From Siphonodentalium dalli (Eukaryota; Mollusca; Scaphopoda; Gadilida; Siphonodentaliidae): a stretch of 64,000 nt of DNA. Position numbers and translations under genes: made by a program. The stretch is taken from assembly GCA_032622095.1 (NCBI GenBank), contig CP136065.1:63533094-63597093 (forward strand), given 5' to 3'. The notes beneath the pieces were generated by a model, which was not told the DNA's origin, did not search any database, and saw nothing but the letters and a program-made list of their open reading frames with translations. Shown piece after piece: positions 12,217 to 25,100 of the stretch. Positions within the stretch are counted from its first letter, which is position 1. Each line of letters begins with the position of its first letter.

Positions 12217-12643
12217 AGGCCCACTTAATTTTCGAATGCCCAGATAACATTTTGCACAACATATTCCATATTATATACCATTTGGAAGAAGAACCAAAAA
12301 TATATATAATCCACAGAATACGGAACAGCTGTGGCTTAGAAGTGTCCGCCAACTGATAGAGATTCTCAGATTCATTCCAAGACTCCCCCCTTGTCAACAC
12401 AGAATGCATCATAATTTCAAACTAAGAGATAGAGTTATTCCCCTTCCATTGAGAATAATAGACTTTATAGTACAGTCCGGATCTAAATTAAGTATGGTAC
12501 CTCGACAAATACGACATATTCCCAGTTTATTCGACCGGATCAGTTGATAATACAATGTTTTGGAGCTTCCTCTTTCAAGTGGTATATAATATGGAATATG
12601 TTGTATATAATGTGATCTGTTGATTCGAAATTTAAGTAAGCCT
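12217..12643. mobile_element. TTAA-flanked MITE, AGGCCC family, copy 2 (diverged)
   Basis: Left end AGGCCCACTTAATTTTCGAA; right end decayed (agtaagcct). TTAA at 12213-12216 and 12644-12647. The interior is closer to the copy at 42366 (atgcccagataacatt) than to copy 1. Confidence 0.8.
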
Positions 12644-12810
12644 TTAAGATAAATTGAATTTCTGTTGACAGTAGCCTACTTGAAATGATTTTTTTTTCAG
12701 AGGATTTCATTTTTGTTAAGAAGATTTCTGCCTCTTCTATAAGAAAAAATCGACCACAATTCTTATAAAAAAGATTTTTGTGTTGTTGAGAGGAATTTGC
12801 TTTAAATTTG

Positions 12811-13959
12811 AATATCTCCGATAGGATGCACACATCCCGACATATGCACACGCATCATACAGACAGTAACGGTTGTCTATGCTGGATATGAATTCAACAA
12901 ATCTTAAGGCATGCAATGAGACGCCTATAACTAATGACTCATAATAGCAGGATTATATGATGATAATTAAGTCTTGTCCAAACATATAATAACACATGTA
13001 TAAGAACTAACATCATGTCAGAATTTAGAAACCTTACCAATTAAATGTCCTTGTGGTATCTCAGCGGCGCGATGGGAGATAATTCTGCCTCGAGTTTGAT
13101 ACGAAATATAAAACAATCAGATAAATAAAACTAAAGTTATCATCCGGATCCCATCTTGGGCGGACGGACAGATCGACGGACCGACTCATATCAATACACA
13201 CCGCCCCATAAAAGCCAAACTCTAGACTGGTCACTGGGACGTATAGGCGACAGATTCATCTCACCGAGTTGCTACCATATTCGATCCATCCAGCCCCAAT
13301 CCCGCGGTTTAAGTGATGCATGTCAACGTTATGAAGTAGCATTCCATATATGGAGTTTTTAATATTCATGAATTCCATATATGGTATTCATGAAAATTCA
13401 AAAGCTCTATATAAACTATGGAATGCTGCTCCAAAACTTTGACCCGCAGCAATGAATGCCGGGAACGGGGCTGGTGGATTCAATATGGCAGCGACTCAGT
13501 GATCGCATTTATATACAGATATATTATTATATACGGACGCCCCGACGGACGGACGGACACCGCTGATTTCTATAGTCCCCTGACATTTGGGGGGGGGACT
13601 ATTAAGCAAATTAAGATGTGTATTTTGAATTCAGAAGAACACCATTCTTAAAAGCAAAGAATGGAATTCCAAGAGAAAGATTTTTATGGAATCAACTGCG
13701 AATCTTCCGCTTCCGATTCCTAACATTTAAAAACGCTTGTAAACAAAGATGGCGGAATGAAGCGTGCACTTCGGAAGTTACACGTTGAATCATGTATTGC
13801 TGCTGACGCAAATATTATAGGCAATCAATATATATGTATGTTAAACTTCCGCTTTTACTCATCTAAAGTTGTATAAGTAGAAAGTCAACCTCGTTTCAAA
13901 GGTACATTTATTCGGTACTGTAGAAGTTATAACAGTGCTGCACAGTTGTTGGAAACTTG
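12811..13959. other. No gene recognised
   Basis: Contains ggacggac-type simple repeats (13160-13185, 13545-13560) and an imperfect inverted repeat around tagcattccatatatgg/atggaatgctgct (13338-13434). Frames of 68-77 codons overlap these and are not credible genes. Confidence 0.5.
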
Positions 13960-13963
13960 TCAA

Positions 13964-14413
13964 GGTTAGAAGGAACTAAATAAGTAGAATTACGTCCCTT
14001 TCGTTTTTACAGGGTATCTCGAATACGAGTTAAAAAAATTCTGGCGCGCGATTGGCGTATAATATGTCAAATAAGTTTACAAATTCAAGAAATATAATAC
14101 CCATAGCATGTAAAAACGTAGGCGTTTCCTAGTCTGAAATGCGTTCGTGTCCAAACAATGGCGGGATATTGAGGCTGTGTATTGGCTTTTGTCAGACTGT
14201 CAAATTCTGTGCAAAAAGTGGGGTAGTGTGGAAAACATATGCTGGTTTTCGAAAAAGGCGTGGCTCGAAAGGTACTCCTATGTGCGAACAGATGCCGAAA
14301 GGGTTGGTCTTTACGAACGCATGCATCGTGCACTTCGGAACTCGAAAATTTAGCGTGGGCGTGGTCAAACGTTAACACTGTGGCCTATGGAAAACATTTA
14401 GTTCCTTCTAACC
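13964..14413. mobile_element. 450-bp MITE unit, array copy 1
   Basis: Inverted ends GGTTAGAAGGAACTAAAT (18 bp). Left flank TCAA; right flank TAAA (start of the spacer). Confidence 0.85.
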
Positions 14414-15304
14414 TAAAGCAGAAAAATCGAATTTTTCGTATTTCGGCCTATGATGGACAATCGTGGTGAAAAATCACATAATTGTGATCTGATTTGCGAA
14501 GCATACATAGTTAGACATTACATTACACCAGAATTTGGATTTTATTGCCATTTTTCAGGAAGTGGGGAATATTTGCACCTAATAACCTCTGTGAGATTTT
14601 CACTTATTTATCGTTATTCTGTATCTGGTGTGCCACTTTAAGAGAGAAATCACCTCACATCGATATCTTTATCTATTTGTGGACATCTGACAATCAGCAT
14701 AAACTTGACGTCTCGAGTATTTTTAACCACGCAGCTGCCAACTTGTCGACCGTGTAGAAATTCCTATCTTTTCTGGTGCAGGGGGGTGGGGTGTAAAAAT
14801 CTAACTATTTATTCAGAAACCTGGACAATTTTGGTCAACTAAGCATATCATCTGAAACATGATTTGCACGTATTGTCTGTGCCGCTATATACATGCGCGT
14901 CATGCCCATTAAAGGCATATTCTGTTAGTTTAATTACCAAATTTTACCAAAATTTCCACATATTTTGAGAATTTTCCCAAATATGGCAAATCTCGGCATG
15001 ACATGACCCCGAGGCACGCATATTTTTTTATGTTGAACTGCAGACGGTACTGATCAATTCCCAACTATTAGTTCTTTTATTTAGGAAGGGACGTTCCCAT
15101 CATTGGCAACGACATGGACACATTTCCACAAAAAATTCCCCAGTAGATGAACCATCTTCAGATACAGTGGGGTTAAAATAACCATGATTGCTGGGGAACG
15201 AGAACAAAGAAATGTGTAAAATCAGTTTTATTTAGCATAGATATGACACAGCTTCACGCAGAGGTAGTAGGGAATACATAGGGTCATGTTTGCACATCTC
15301 TTAA

Positions 15305-15754
15305 GGTTAGAAGGAACTAAATAAGTAGAATTACGTCCCTTTCGTTTTTACAGGGTATCTCGAATACGAGTTAAAAAAATTCTGGCGCGCGATTGGCGTA
15401 TAATATGTCAAATAAGTTTACAAATTCAAGAAATATAATACCCATAGCATGTAAAAACGTAGGCGTTTCCTAGTCTGAAATGCGTTCGTGTCCAAACAAT
15501 GGCGGGATATTGAGGCTGTGTATTGGCTTTTGTCAGACTGTCAAATTCTGTGCAAAAAGTGGGGTAGTGTGGAAAACATATGCTGGTTTTCGAAAAAGGC
15601 GTGGCTCGAAAGGTACTCCTATGTGCGAACAGATGCCGAAAGGGTTGGTCTTTACGAACGCATGCATCGTGCACTTCGGAACTCGAAAATTTAGCGTGGG
15701 CGTGGTCAAACGTTAACACTGTGGCCTATGGAAAACATTTAGTTCCTTCTAACC
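15305..15754. mobile_element. 450-bp MITE unit, array copy 2
   Basis: Identical to copy 1 by eye. Left flank TTAA (end of spacer 1); right flank TAAA (start of spacer 2). Confidence 0.85.
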
Positions 15755-16645
15755 TAAAGCAGAAAAATCGAATTTTTCGTATTTCGGCCTATGATGGACA
15801 ATCGTGGTGAAAAATCACATAATTGTGATCTGATTTGCGAAGCATACATAGTTAGACATTACATTACACCAGAATTTGGATTTTATTGCCATTTTTCAGG
15901 AAGTGGGGAATATTTGCACCTAATAACCTCTGTGAGATTTTCACTTATTTATCGTTATTCTGTATCTGGTGTGCCACTTTAAGAGAGAAATCACCTCACA
16001 TCGATATCTTTATCTATTTGTGGACATCTGACAATCAGCATAAACTTGACGTCTCGAGTATTTTTAACCACGCAGCTGCCAACTTGTCGACCGTGTAGAA
16101 ATTCCTATCTTTTCTGGTGCAGGGGGGTGGGGTGTAAAAATCTAACTATTTATTCAGAAACCTGGACAATTTTGGTCAACTAAGCATATCATCTGAAACA
16201 TGATTTGCACGTATTGTCTGTGCCGCTATATACATGCGCGTCATGCCCATTAAAGGCATATTCTGTTAGTTTAATTACCAAATTTTACCAAAATTTCCAC
16301 ATATTTTGAGAATTTTCCCAAATATGGCAAATCTCGGCATGACATGACCCCGAGGCACGCATATTTTTTTATGTTGAACTGCAGACGGTACTGATCAATT
16401 CCCAACTATTAGTTCTTTTATTTAGGAAGGGACGTTCCCATCATTGGCAACGACATGGACACATTTCCACAAAAAATTCCCCAGTAGATGAACCATCTTC
16501 AGATACAGTGGGGTTAAAATAACCATGATTGCTGGGGAACGAGAACAAAGAAATGTGTAAAATCAGTTTTATTTAGCATAGATATGACACAGCTTCACGC
16601 AGAGGTAGTAGGGAATACATAGGGTCATGTTTGCACATCTCTTAA

Positions 16646-17095
16646 GGTTAGAAGGAACTAAATAAGTAGAATTACGTCCCTTTCGTTTTTACAGGGTATC
16701 TCGAATACGAGTTAAAAAAATTCTGGCGCGCGATTGGCGTATAATATGTCAAATAAGTTTACAAATTCAAGAAATATAATACCCATAGCATGTAAAAACG
16801 TAGGCGTTTCCTAGTCTGAAATGCGTTCGTGTCCAAACAATGGCGGGATATTGAGGCTGTGTATTGGCTTTTGTCAGACTGTCAAATTCTGTGCAAAAAG
16901 TGGGGTAGTGTGGAAAACATATGCTGGTTTTCGAAAAAGGCGTGGCTCGAAAGGTACTCCTATGTGCGAACAGATGCCGAAAGGGTTGGTCTTTACGAAC
17001 GCATGCATCGTGCACTTCGGAACTCGAAAATTTAGCGTGGGCGTGGTCAAACGTTAACACTGTGGCCTATGGAAAACATTTAGTTCCTTCTAACC
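16646..17095. mobile_element. 450-bp MITE unit, array copy 3
   Basis: Identical to the other copies to its last base; unrelated sequence begins after TCAA at 17096-17099. Confidence 0.85.
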
Positions 17096-17403
17096 TCAAA
17101 CCCCCCGAAAAGAGATGTCACCACCACTACTTATTAATATAATTGACAAGTAGGGAAAGCTACTGATCCCAACCATCTCCCATCAAACCATGTCACTGCT
17201 CGTTTCGTGTTCAATTGCAACAATAAAAACATTAATTTCAGAAAAGTACCACATCCTAGCAGCGATGTATATATCATTTACGTCCATGATCCTAGTAATA
17301 AAACATATATTTCTTTTCATGTTTACCACATAACTCCCATGTCATCACAGCTATGAAAATATTTTTTATCGTGAGAGAGAGAGAGGTCTAGCAGTTTTAC
17401 CAT

Positions 17404-17739
17404 TTGTGAAAAGATTATTCTGCCGTGAATGAAAAGTATGTTTTGCCATGAGTGAAAAGTTTATTTTGCCGTGGATGAAAAGTTTATTTTGCCGTGGATG
17501 AAAAGTATGTTTTGCTGTGAGTGATAAGTTTGTTTTGCCGTGAGTGAAAAGTTTGTTTTGCTGTGGGTTAAAAGTTTGTTTTGCCGTGAGTGAAAAGTTT
17601 ATTTTGCCGTGAATGAAAAGTTTATTTTGCCGCAAGTGAAAAGTTTGTTTTGCCGTGATCGAAAAGTTTGTTTTGCCATGCCCATGAGTGAAAAGTTTGT
17701 TTTGCTGTGTGCATGGATGAAAAGTTTGTTTTGCCGTGG
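17404..17739. repeat. 23-bp minisatellite
   Basis: About 14 degenerate copies of AAAAGTTTGTTTTGCCGTGA plus a gtg spacer, with GTTTG/GTTTA and GAGTG/GATG variants. The open frame on the minus strand (17366-17635) is only the repeat read through. Confidence 0.92.
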
Positions 17740-18436
17740 CACTTATGGGCCACCGTAGGGGTGAGACATTATAATAAAGTATTCTTCAAAAGGAATTAAT
17801 GGTGAAGATAACGGTATATGTGCAAGTCGCAGTTGTTCCTCACAAATTCAGTTAATTGAAACCAAATTGTCTGCTAACTTTAAAAAGTGATAATTACATT
17901 GTAAATACATGTAGCTTGTTAATTGGCCTATAGCCATGGTGAATAGCTGCACAAAAGGTGTTTTTGGGGGATGGATATGACATCTAACTAACGAAAGTAA
18001 GCTATATGTGCGCATTTTAGTCAAATTTAGGAAACGTGTGAAAGTCTCATTCGGGCTACAGAGACGAGATGAGGCTAATGAGCTAATTTTTGCATGTGTG
18101 CCTGACCTGTTATAAGCCTATTTAAATACATCTACATTAAAATTTTCTGCTCTGCCTATTCAATGTACATGTACATGTATTTATCTTTTATAATGTATTT
18201 ATCTTCTAAAATTATATACATGTATAATGCTGTTCAGACTATCAAAATAAAAATAAATCAATTAATAAATTTTCTCCGCTATTCAAGATTGTCACCAACA
18301 TAATTTTTAATTAAATATTTTTTGAAGAAAATGATCCCAAATGTTGGTACCTCATTTACTTTCCCCAATAAATTTACTAATTTAGGCAGGGTTTGCCCGA
18401 TATCCAGCCCCATCTCCCTCACTCCAGATTGGGAAA
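17740..18436. other. No gene recognised
   Basis: AT-rich DNA with acatgtacatgta near 18165-18180. No repeat boundary or coding signal was seen. Confidence 0.5.
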
Positions 18437-18438
18437 TA

Positions 18439-18579
18439 CAGTAATGCCCTAAATAATCAACCCCTTAACCACAGCAGCTTTCCAATGAATGGCAACAAGC
18501 CATATTTCCGACTAAAAATCCTGAAAAGTTACCCATAATTCTGCTGTGGTTAAGGAGTCGATTAATTAGGGCATTGCTG
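18439..18579. mobile_element. pogo/Tigger-like foldback MITE, copy A (short)
   Basis: Ends CAGTAATGCCCTAAATAAT / CAGCAATGCCCTAATTAAT inverted, flanked by TA on both sides. About 70 bp shorter than the other copies: part of one arm is deleted. Confidence 0.75.
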
Positions 18580-18765
18580 TAGTTTCTCCCGAATTCAGTA
18601 AAATTGAAAGACGAATATATCATCAAAACATGCAGCTACATTTACTGGTAACTGATATACAATAGCAGTCACAAAAAGACAACAGAAATGGAAAGAAAAG
18701 AACCTGCATAATTAGCCTGGGGAAATTAATATCCACACCTGGCACTATCCAAAGCTTACTAGTAA

Positions 18766-19215
18766 ATGCCCACTTAATTTTTGAGTCTCTGATTATTTTT
18801 GTATAGTGACTTGATATACGGTTTTAATAACAATATACGCCATAAAATATGATTAAAATACTATAATTCATCACTATTTGAAACATCTGTGTCTCAGAAG
18901 ATGCCCACAGAGAAATAGAAAACTGCTGAAGACTTCCCCCCTCTGAAACCCAGAATGCAACAGAATTCAAACTGTTTCAATGAAAGGGGAAGAACTCTTA
19001 TCTTTAATATATAGAGTTATTCCCCCTACATTGAAAATAATACTGATTTTTACTTCAATCTTGATAACAAAATTCAACAAAAACAACATTTCCACAGTTT
19101 ATTACACCGGATAAGTTGATAATACAATGTTTTGGAGCTTCCTCTTTCAAATGGTATATAATATGGCATATATTTTATATAAAGTAATCTGGGGGTTCGA
19201 AAATTAAGTGGGCCT
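18766..19215. mobile_element. TTAA-flanked MITE, AGGCCC family, copy 3
   Basis: Closely matches copy 1 along its length. The left end is decayed (gtaa|atgccc); the right end AGGCCC is intact, with TTAA at 19216-19219 shared with the next element. Confidence 0.83.
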
Positions 19216-19219
19216 TTAA

Positions 19220-19646
19220 AGGTACTCAATCCGATCAGACGGTCACCATATCATCAAGTTACAACAACAAACATTCTTCAAAATACGCTTTTGATATCAG
19301 AATTGATTAATTACAACAAAATAATTCCAACCACTATTTTATGGTATAAAATTTCCCAAAACGTGTTATTTATCAACATGTTGTTCAATGAAATATGGAT
19401 GTATTATCACTTGATTATCACAAAATTTAGCCTTATTACCACCTGATATTAGAGTTATCCATCTTCATTTGCAATTTTGTCCGAGACCGTCCCCTTGACA
19501 ATTTTTTTCCAGGCCCCAAATAAGTACATATCTCGAGAAATAAAAAAATTCAAAAATTAATGTCTGATCACTCTGGGCTTTGAGTGCCTCGACTCGAGTA
19601 AAATATTTTTTACCCCCGAAGCCAAAGAAATAGTAATTTCGGAGCG
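19220..19646. mobile_element. TTAA-flanked element, AGGTACTC family, copy 1
   Basis: Starts AGGTACTCAATCCGATCAG and ends agtaatttcggagcg. TTAA at 19216-19219 and 19647-19650. The inside matches copies at 40957 (inverted), 62355 and 63107, including the 'cccccgaagccaaagaaat' block. Confidence 0.75.
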
Positions 19647-19735
19647 TTAATTCTAATTATGCATCATTAACTCATCATAATTATTCGCCCGGGAAGAAAC
19701 AGACAAGCCTTGAAATAGTATGTCTGTCATTTGCA

Positions 19736-19812
19736 GAATGAGTCTCCAGATGGTGCATTTAGTGACGCTATCCTGCATCACCAAATTCACTCTCTGGGAA
19801 CCTCATTCCGTT
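19736..19812. repeat. GCAGAATGAG foldback, copy 1
   Basis: The word gcagaatgagtctccaga pairs with the inverted tctgggaacctcattc at the other end. Related copies or fragments lie at 20030, 26259, 26516-26610, 27480-27550 and 33896. Confidence 0.65.
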
Positions 19813-20132
19813 TAGGCCTAAAGTTCAACTGCTATGGAAGACCTACACTGTGCATCAGATTGAAGTTTCCCGGTTGATATTGTTGATGTTCACCCGTTAA
19901 TGACCTTGATTATGCATTTTATCTTCTGCAAATTAAGAGATATAGAAACTGAACAGAAGTTACTAAAAACAATGTTATTATTAGACTATAGCTACATGTA
20001 CATGTACTTCCCAGATGATGAGGCCTAAGCAGAATGAGGACCCTAGAGGGTGAATTTGGTAATGCTAGCCCGCTAGATGATACACCATGTCTATTCCAAT
20101 TGTATATTTTGATATTTAGTACATAAAGTGTT

Positions 20133-21400
20133 TAGTGATGCGGACCGGACCGCTTTAGACCGGTTCGGTCCGCGGTCCAGGGGTGGACCGCGGTCCGGAC
20201 CGGTTGTCACTGGACCGGACCGGACCGCTTTTTGCCGCCGGTCCGGTACTCTCCGGTCCGGTCCACTATTCAGTTATAACAAACAAACAAATTATTGCGT
20301 ATTTGCCGTCATATCAATTTAATAGCAACAATGTATTGACGCATTGAAGTGGTTAATATCTATTAAACATTTGATGTCACGAAAACAATGTATAGATGTA
20401 CATTGTACATGTCACTTTCCTTATAATGAAAGTGCCAGTGTGGGCGGCCGCCTGATTTGATGTCCAACACTATGTACGTAGCACCCTACCAATGCGACAA
20501 ACATGCAACTGAATGAGTATGGAACTATTTGTCATAAACAGTGTAACATGGCATCAACTAATCAATTTGGATGGATATCGAATTGAGTATTCTATTGTTT
20601 TTCACAGTTATAATTATCGAAGAAACAAGCAAACCACATTACATAGTACATACACAAGACAGTCACATTAATCCAATAGTATTATAGTAGTTGTACTTAG
20701 CCTAGGTATATAACTGTAATTGTCAGGACTATACAATCAGCCATCACAATCTCCAAGACTCCAATATTAATGTAGTAGTCATATTAGTACATATTTGTAT
20801 AATTGTCATCAGTATAGCTATTTCGTTTAATGAAAATAAGTATGATACGAATCATGCATATGATCAGTTGAGTGCCATGTTAGATTGGTTATAACACATT
20901 GTGGCCCAGCCCTTTTAATTCAGATTGTTTGGCTTCGGCAATCTGCTACGGCAACCCTTTATCGTGGCCCAGTTTGCTTCAGCAAATGGCTTCGGCATTG
21001 CTGATTGCCGTAGCCAATTATGAGGGCTGGTGGCCCTAGCTATAGCTATATATCTGCCCAATACATTTAATTAGACTAATTAGTGCATGTTCGCATTACT
21101 AGAAATACTATTATCGTGCATCGTTCCCAGTATATCCCACCAGAGACAGACACTGATGCATACAATCGGCAAACAATGTAAGTTTTAACATGTATGGACT
21201 CATTGCAATGCACTGAACTCCAGTAACCTTATAGTTTGTACTATACAGAGTAAAAACTTTTAGAAAACAGAGAATTCATTAACATATAGCCTATTATAGC
21301 TGGACCGTTTTTGGACCGGTCCAGGCATGTGCACCGGACCGGAATGGCCTGGACCGCACCGGACTGGACCCAAGGTGGTCCGGTCCGGTCCGCATCACTA
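20133..21400. mobile_element. hAT-like element next to SAMD8 exon 1
   Basis: 1268 bp. Ends TAGTGATGCGGACCGGACCG and its inverse; perfect 8-bp duplication AAAGTGTT at 20125-20132 and 21401-21408. Dense GGACCGGTCC subterminal palindromes. A smaller MITE (20908-21028) sits inside. The right end is 35 bp from the SAMD8 acceptor boundary at 21435. Confidence 0.9.
20908..21028. mobile_element. AGCCCT foldback MITE, copy 1
   Basis: Ends AGCCCTTTTAATT / AGCCCTCATAATT inverted, with internal 'gcttcggcaat' repeats. Flanks tgtggccc and ggtggccc agree at 7 of 8 bases. It is nested in the hAT-like element and in opposite orientation to the copy at 24371. Confidence 0.7.
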
Positions 21401-21446
21401 AAAGTGTTAAAACTTGATTATTTTGCACCTTTCAGGAGCTGTCAAG

Positions 21447-22111
21447 ATGTCAGATCCATGTACTTGGTCATGTGAGGATGTTGGTAATTGGCTCTCGAAC
21501 AACGGGTTCGAGAATTACAGAGCCCTATTATCTGCACAGCATAAGATTGATGGAATAGCTTTACTCTCTCTGACAGAGTCGGACTTGGTTCAGCCACCTT
21601 TGAAAATAGTCATATTAGGAGATGTGAAAAGACTTGCGCTCGCGATATCTAAGCTTCAAAAGGAGAATCGAAGCAGCATGCGGTCACATGGGTTGCCGTC
21701 TGGGGATTACTCATTCCAAGGTTCATCTTCTAATCGTAGCATGAGAAACAGCATCCTTCACCGACTCGAAAGTGTTGATTCAACATTTTCAGATGACTCC
21801 CATGATATTGACGAAGTTGATTCAAGCCAAAATAGCTCGATGAGATCAAGAAGACACAATGGTCCAAGCCTTGAGCCAGAAATATGGAAGACGATTCTCA
21901 GCTTTGTTTATGTGTTTTCAGTGTTTCTGATGACGTCATTTACTATGGTCATAGTTCATGAGAGAGTTCCTGATATGGAGAAATATCCACCGCTGCCTGA
22001 TCTATTCCTTGATAATATACCTTACATTCCTTGGGCTTTCAAAGTTTGTGAGCTGATAGGGCTTATATTTGTTGGTATATGGTTCACCATTTTATTCTTT
22101 CATAAGCACAG
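21447..22111 (+). CDS. SAMD8: SAMD8 coding exon 1: SAM domain, linker, first two membrane spans
   Basis: Residues 1-221 plus two bases of codon 222. The acceptor is ttttgcacctttcag, ending at 21435; the donor is cacag|gtaagc, with GT at 22112. The SAM domain begins [12 protein letters not shown]. Hydrophobic spans lie at about 148-170 and 197-219. Reading through the donor gives HKHR then a stop, which marks the true exon end. Confidence 0.93.
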
Positions 22112-25100
22112 GTAAGCCTTTAGGAAACACTAAATGTTTTGAAACTGATAAGGTGGTGCATCTCTAACGGGATACAAAATTTTACAACTACAATATAACT
22201 TTTATGAAACCGGATTTCAAGACTACAAATACATTTTTTCTGTGAATAGAGAGCAGAAAAAATTGAAGATCTGTGTTCCGCAAGATTGCCTGAATTTTCT
22301 GTTCTTAAACTGTCCCAAAAGCTTGCATGTATTATACCAGAAAAAATTTAAATAAAATCAATACTAAATGATAGAAGCTTTTCTGAACGGGTGTCTTTGA
22401 TTCATATTTTTTTTATTTTATACCGCAGAAACTATTTAGGAAGGGATCGACCATCTTTAACATATCAATGCAGTTTGTTTATCTTTGAACACCTACTGGT
22501 GGCTTGGAGAACTTTCTTTACTTTTCATGCAGAATATTATTTCAACCAAAATCATTTAAAATTTATAATATTCTGATTGAAATTGATGTGAAACAACACT
22601 CCGGTAGGATGATCAAATAGAAATGGAGAATAATCTTGCTTAAAGCCACATGGCGGTTCGTGCTCCGAAATACCCATAATATTTTTCGCTTTTGAATTTT
22701 TCTCAGAATCGAAATAGGTCGATAAATATCTGATATACCGTTCTATGAATGTTATGTAACCCAAAAAGAAGCATTGAAGTAATTAGACCCCGAAGCCACG
22801 ACAAATAGTTTTCGCGGCTGGCTCAACCGATTTCGTGGCTGGTTAGCTAGCTTAGCTGACTCAGTCCCGAAGTTCATGGCTGACGAAATATGGTGGCTCA
22901 GCCGGCTGAGAAGTTATCAATCAGCGTATTTTCATTTCCGAAATGTTCCTAATCCCCGGTACTGACCCCGTTTGTATTAATTAGCGTTTGTGGTGAACCC
23001 GTATAATTCCAGACCACACCTAATCTTTTGATATTGGGCTTTTCCACTATGATGAAAATACACGAAGGACTGGCATGGATATACTATGAAGTTTCCCATC
23101 TAATCGGTATATGTTACATTGGGTCTTCTGTCGACTTCAGACTGCTATCATCACTGGCATCTTGCGATATATGCATGCATCATTGCATGATGAATCCGAT
23201 AGTAATGATATATAATATCTCAAACTATTTTCTATTCTCTGCTACAGGTTATGTGCATATATTGACAAATGTCAGTGATGTCTGAGACTGGGTCGTGTCG
23301 ATATAAACAATTTATACTTTACCGAATGGATGCTCCCATTCAGTTGTATGAAAGCTTGCATTGGGATAGTCTATTCCACCTTAAGGGGCCCAGTGTTCTG
23401 ATAATATAACAATCATGCCGTGTCCATGCACGTATGCCAATATTAGGCAATGCAGTTTAGTTCTTTGCGATTCACAGTGCAGTTATGCGTGACATATAAG
23501 CCCATGCACATGGCTCAGCCATTTTACAATTCCGGCGGCGGAGATTTTTTCATGTGGCTGGCGTTAGAGATAATATGGCTGGCGTCAGCTTGTGGCCAAT
23601 ATGGCTGGCGGCGGCGGCGTGCGATGGCGTCTTCGGACTCTAGAAGTAATGAAATATACAACTGTGAATACGGTGTTTGGGTCCCATACACAGAACAGCC
23701 ATTTGCATGACATGGAACAGAAAAGAGCTTTCCATGGTGGTCTATTCCTGATATGGTAACAATAAAGAGTGTACATGTATATCTGACTTGTGGCGAAAAG
23801 TTGAAAAGGCTGAAAAATGTCTGTGAATGTGGCAAGTGTTTTTCCGAGCATATGAAGACAGTATATCAATAGTTCGTGTATTTATTGACCTATCGTATCC
23901 ATCACTCCAAATTACGCCGAAACAAAATTGGAAGTTTGAATGAGCCATGTTCGTTTGAAGTAGATATTTTTTATAAACGTCGTATCCAAATTGACAACAC
24001 ACACCTTCCTTCTTATGTACAGTATTAATTAAATGCAGTGACTCTCGATTGCGAAATCGTTTTTGTTAGTTAATCGCGGATAGTTGCATCCCAAATTGAG
24101 AAGTAAATATTTACAATTGAGCGTAGGTCAGACAATGTTTTCTATGGAGTGGTACGGTTGATTTGCTTGAGATTTTTGGCAATGTTAGTAGAATGCTACG
24201 TCCCTCCAGTTGGCACAGCGCCTAAATACTAACTTATCAGTTTCATGCACCCGAACAAGTCCACAATGCATCTTTAAATCTTTTTTTATTTTAATATCCA
24301 CAATTATTCATGATCAGATGATTTGGTAAAGACGGCTTTACTGATATTTTTAAAGATCTGTTGAAGAATACAGCCCTCATAATTGGCTACGGCAATCAGC
24401 AATGCCGAAGCCATTTGCCGAAGCAAATGGACCCCACATCAATGGTTGCCGTAGTGGATTGCTGAAGCTGAAAAATCTGAATTATGAGGGCTGAAGAATA
24501 GCAGCATTTATTGTATTGTTTTTATGGTTATGAAATTGAATGGATTTATGAATACCATATGACATTTGATTTTTCTAGGCTCATCATCATGAGGAGAATG
24601 TTTTCTCTCACGGGGACAGTATTTCTGTTAAGGTGCGTCACCATGTTGATAACATCACTCTCTGTACCAAGTGCCCACCTACAGTGCCAGAAGCAGGTAT
24701 GAATGCAGAAATTATTATTATTCTGGCCTCCCTGAATTGTGGGAACAATCGTTAAATTAGGTTACATGTAACCCTGTCATGATGGGAGCTGTGTTGGTGC
24801 AGCATTAATGATCCTGTGCCAGTTCATTTTCTTATATATGCGAGTCCCCCATAGGGCATCTCGGATATACAAGAGAATGCACTGGCTTACAAGGTCAAGG
24901 TAAATATTGTGAGGCCAATGTATTCTCTTATATATGCAAGACTCCCTATCGGTGACACGCATATATGAGAGGATGCATTGGCACAGGGTTTTCACAAAAT
25001 TTCAGGAAGCTCCCGTCATGAAAGGGTTAAAGCGCCTTGGTGGTTTGCTCTCAAAATTAAACCTAATAATTGCTTTAATATTTTTCCGGTTATATAAATA

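Larger units (their letters stand above)
10900..12810. repeat. Decayed TTCTTAAGAGAAATT-rich tract, split by two MITEs
   Basis: Short words such as ttcttaagagaaat and attgaattctt recur at irregular spacing at 10950-11060, 11560-12200 and 12650-12800. This is consistent with an old simple tandem repeat interrupted by the two AGGCCC elements. Confidence 0.55.
13964..17095. repeat. MITE-spacer-MITE-spacer-MITE tandem array, 1341-bp period
   Basis: Three 450-bp elements (13964-14413, 15305-15754, 16646-17095) are separated by two 891-bp spacers (14414-15304, 15755-16645). Comparing rows shows no difference between copies. The array ends exactly at MITE ends on both sides, and TCAA flanks the whole (13960-13963, 17096-17099). 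The open frames inside occur identically in each copy and show no domain. Confidence 0.92.

Noticed and set aside
14085-17060. Open frames of 97, 78, 76 and 68 codons repeated three times, on both strands
   Set aside because: They are identical because the DNA unit is repeated; they overlap in opposing frames inside a MITE and show no domain.
17366-17635. 89-codon minus-strand frame with a periodic sequence
   Set aside because: It is the 23-bp minisatellite read through; the unit length is not a multiple of three, so the periodicity is not protein-driven.
21414-21446. Earlier in-frame ATG for SAMD8 (11 extra residues)
   Set aside because: It lies upstream of a good acceptor (21435), so it would be intronic, and the SAM domain starts right after ATG 21447.
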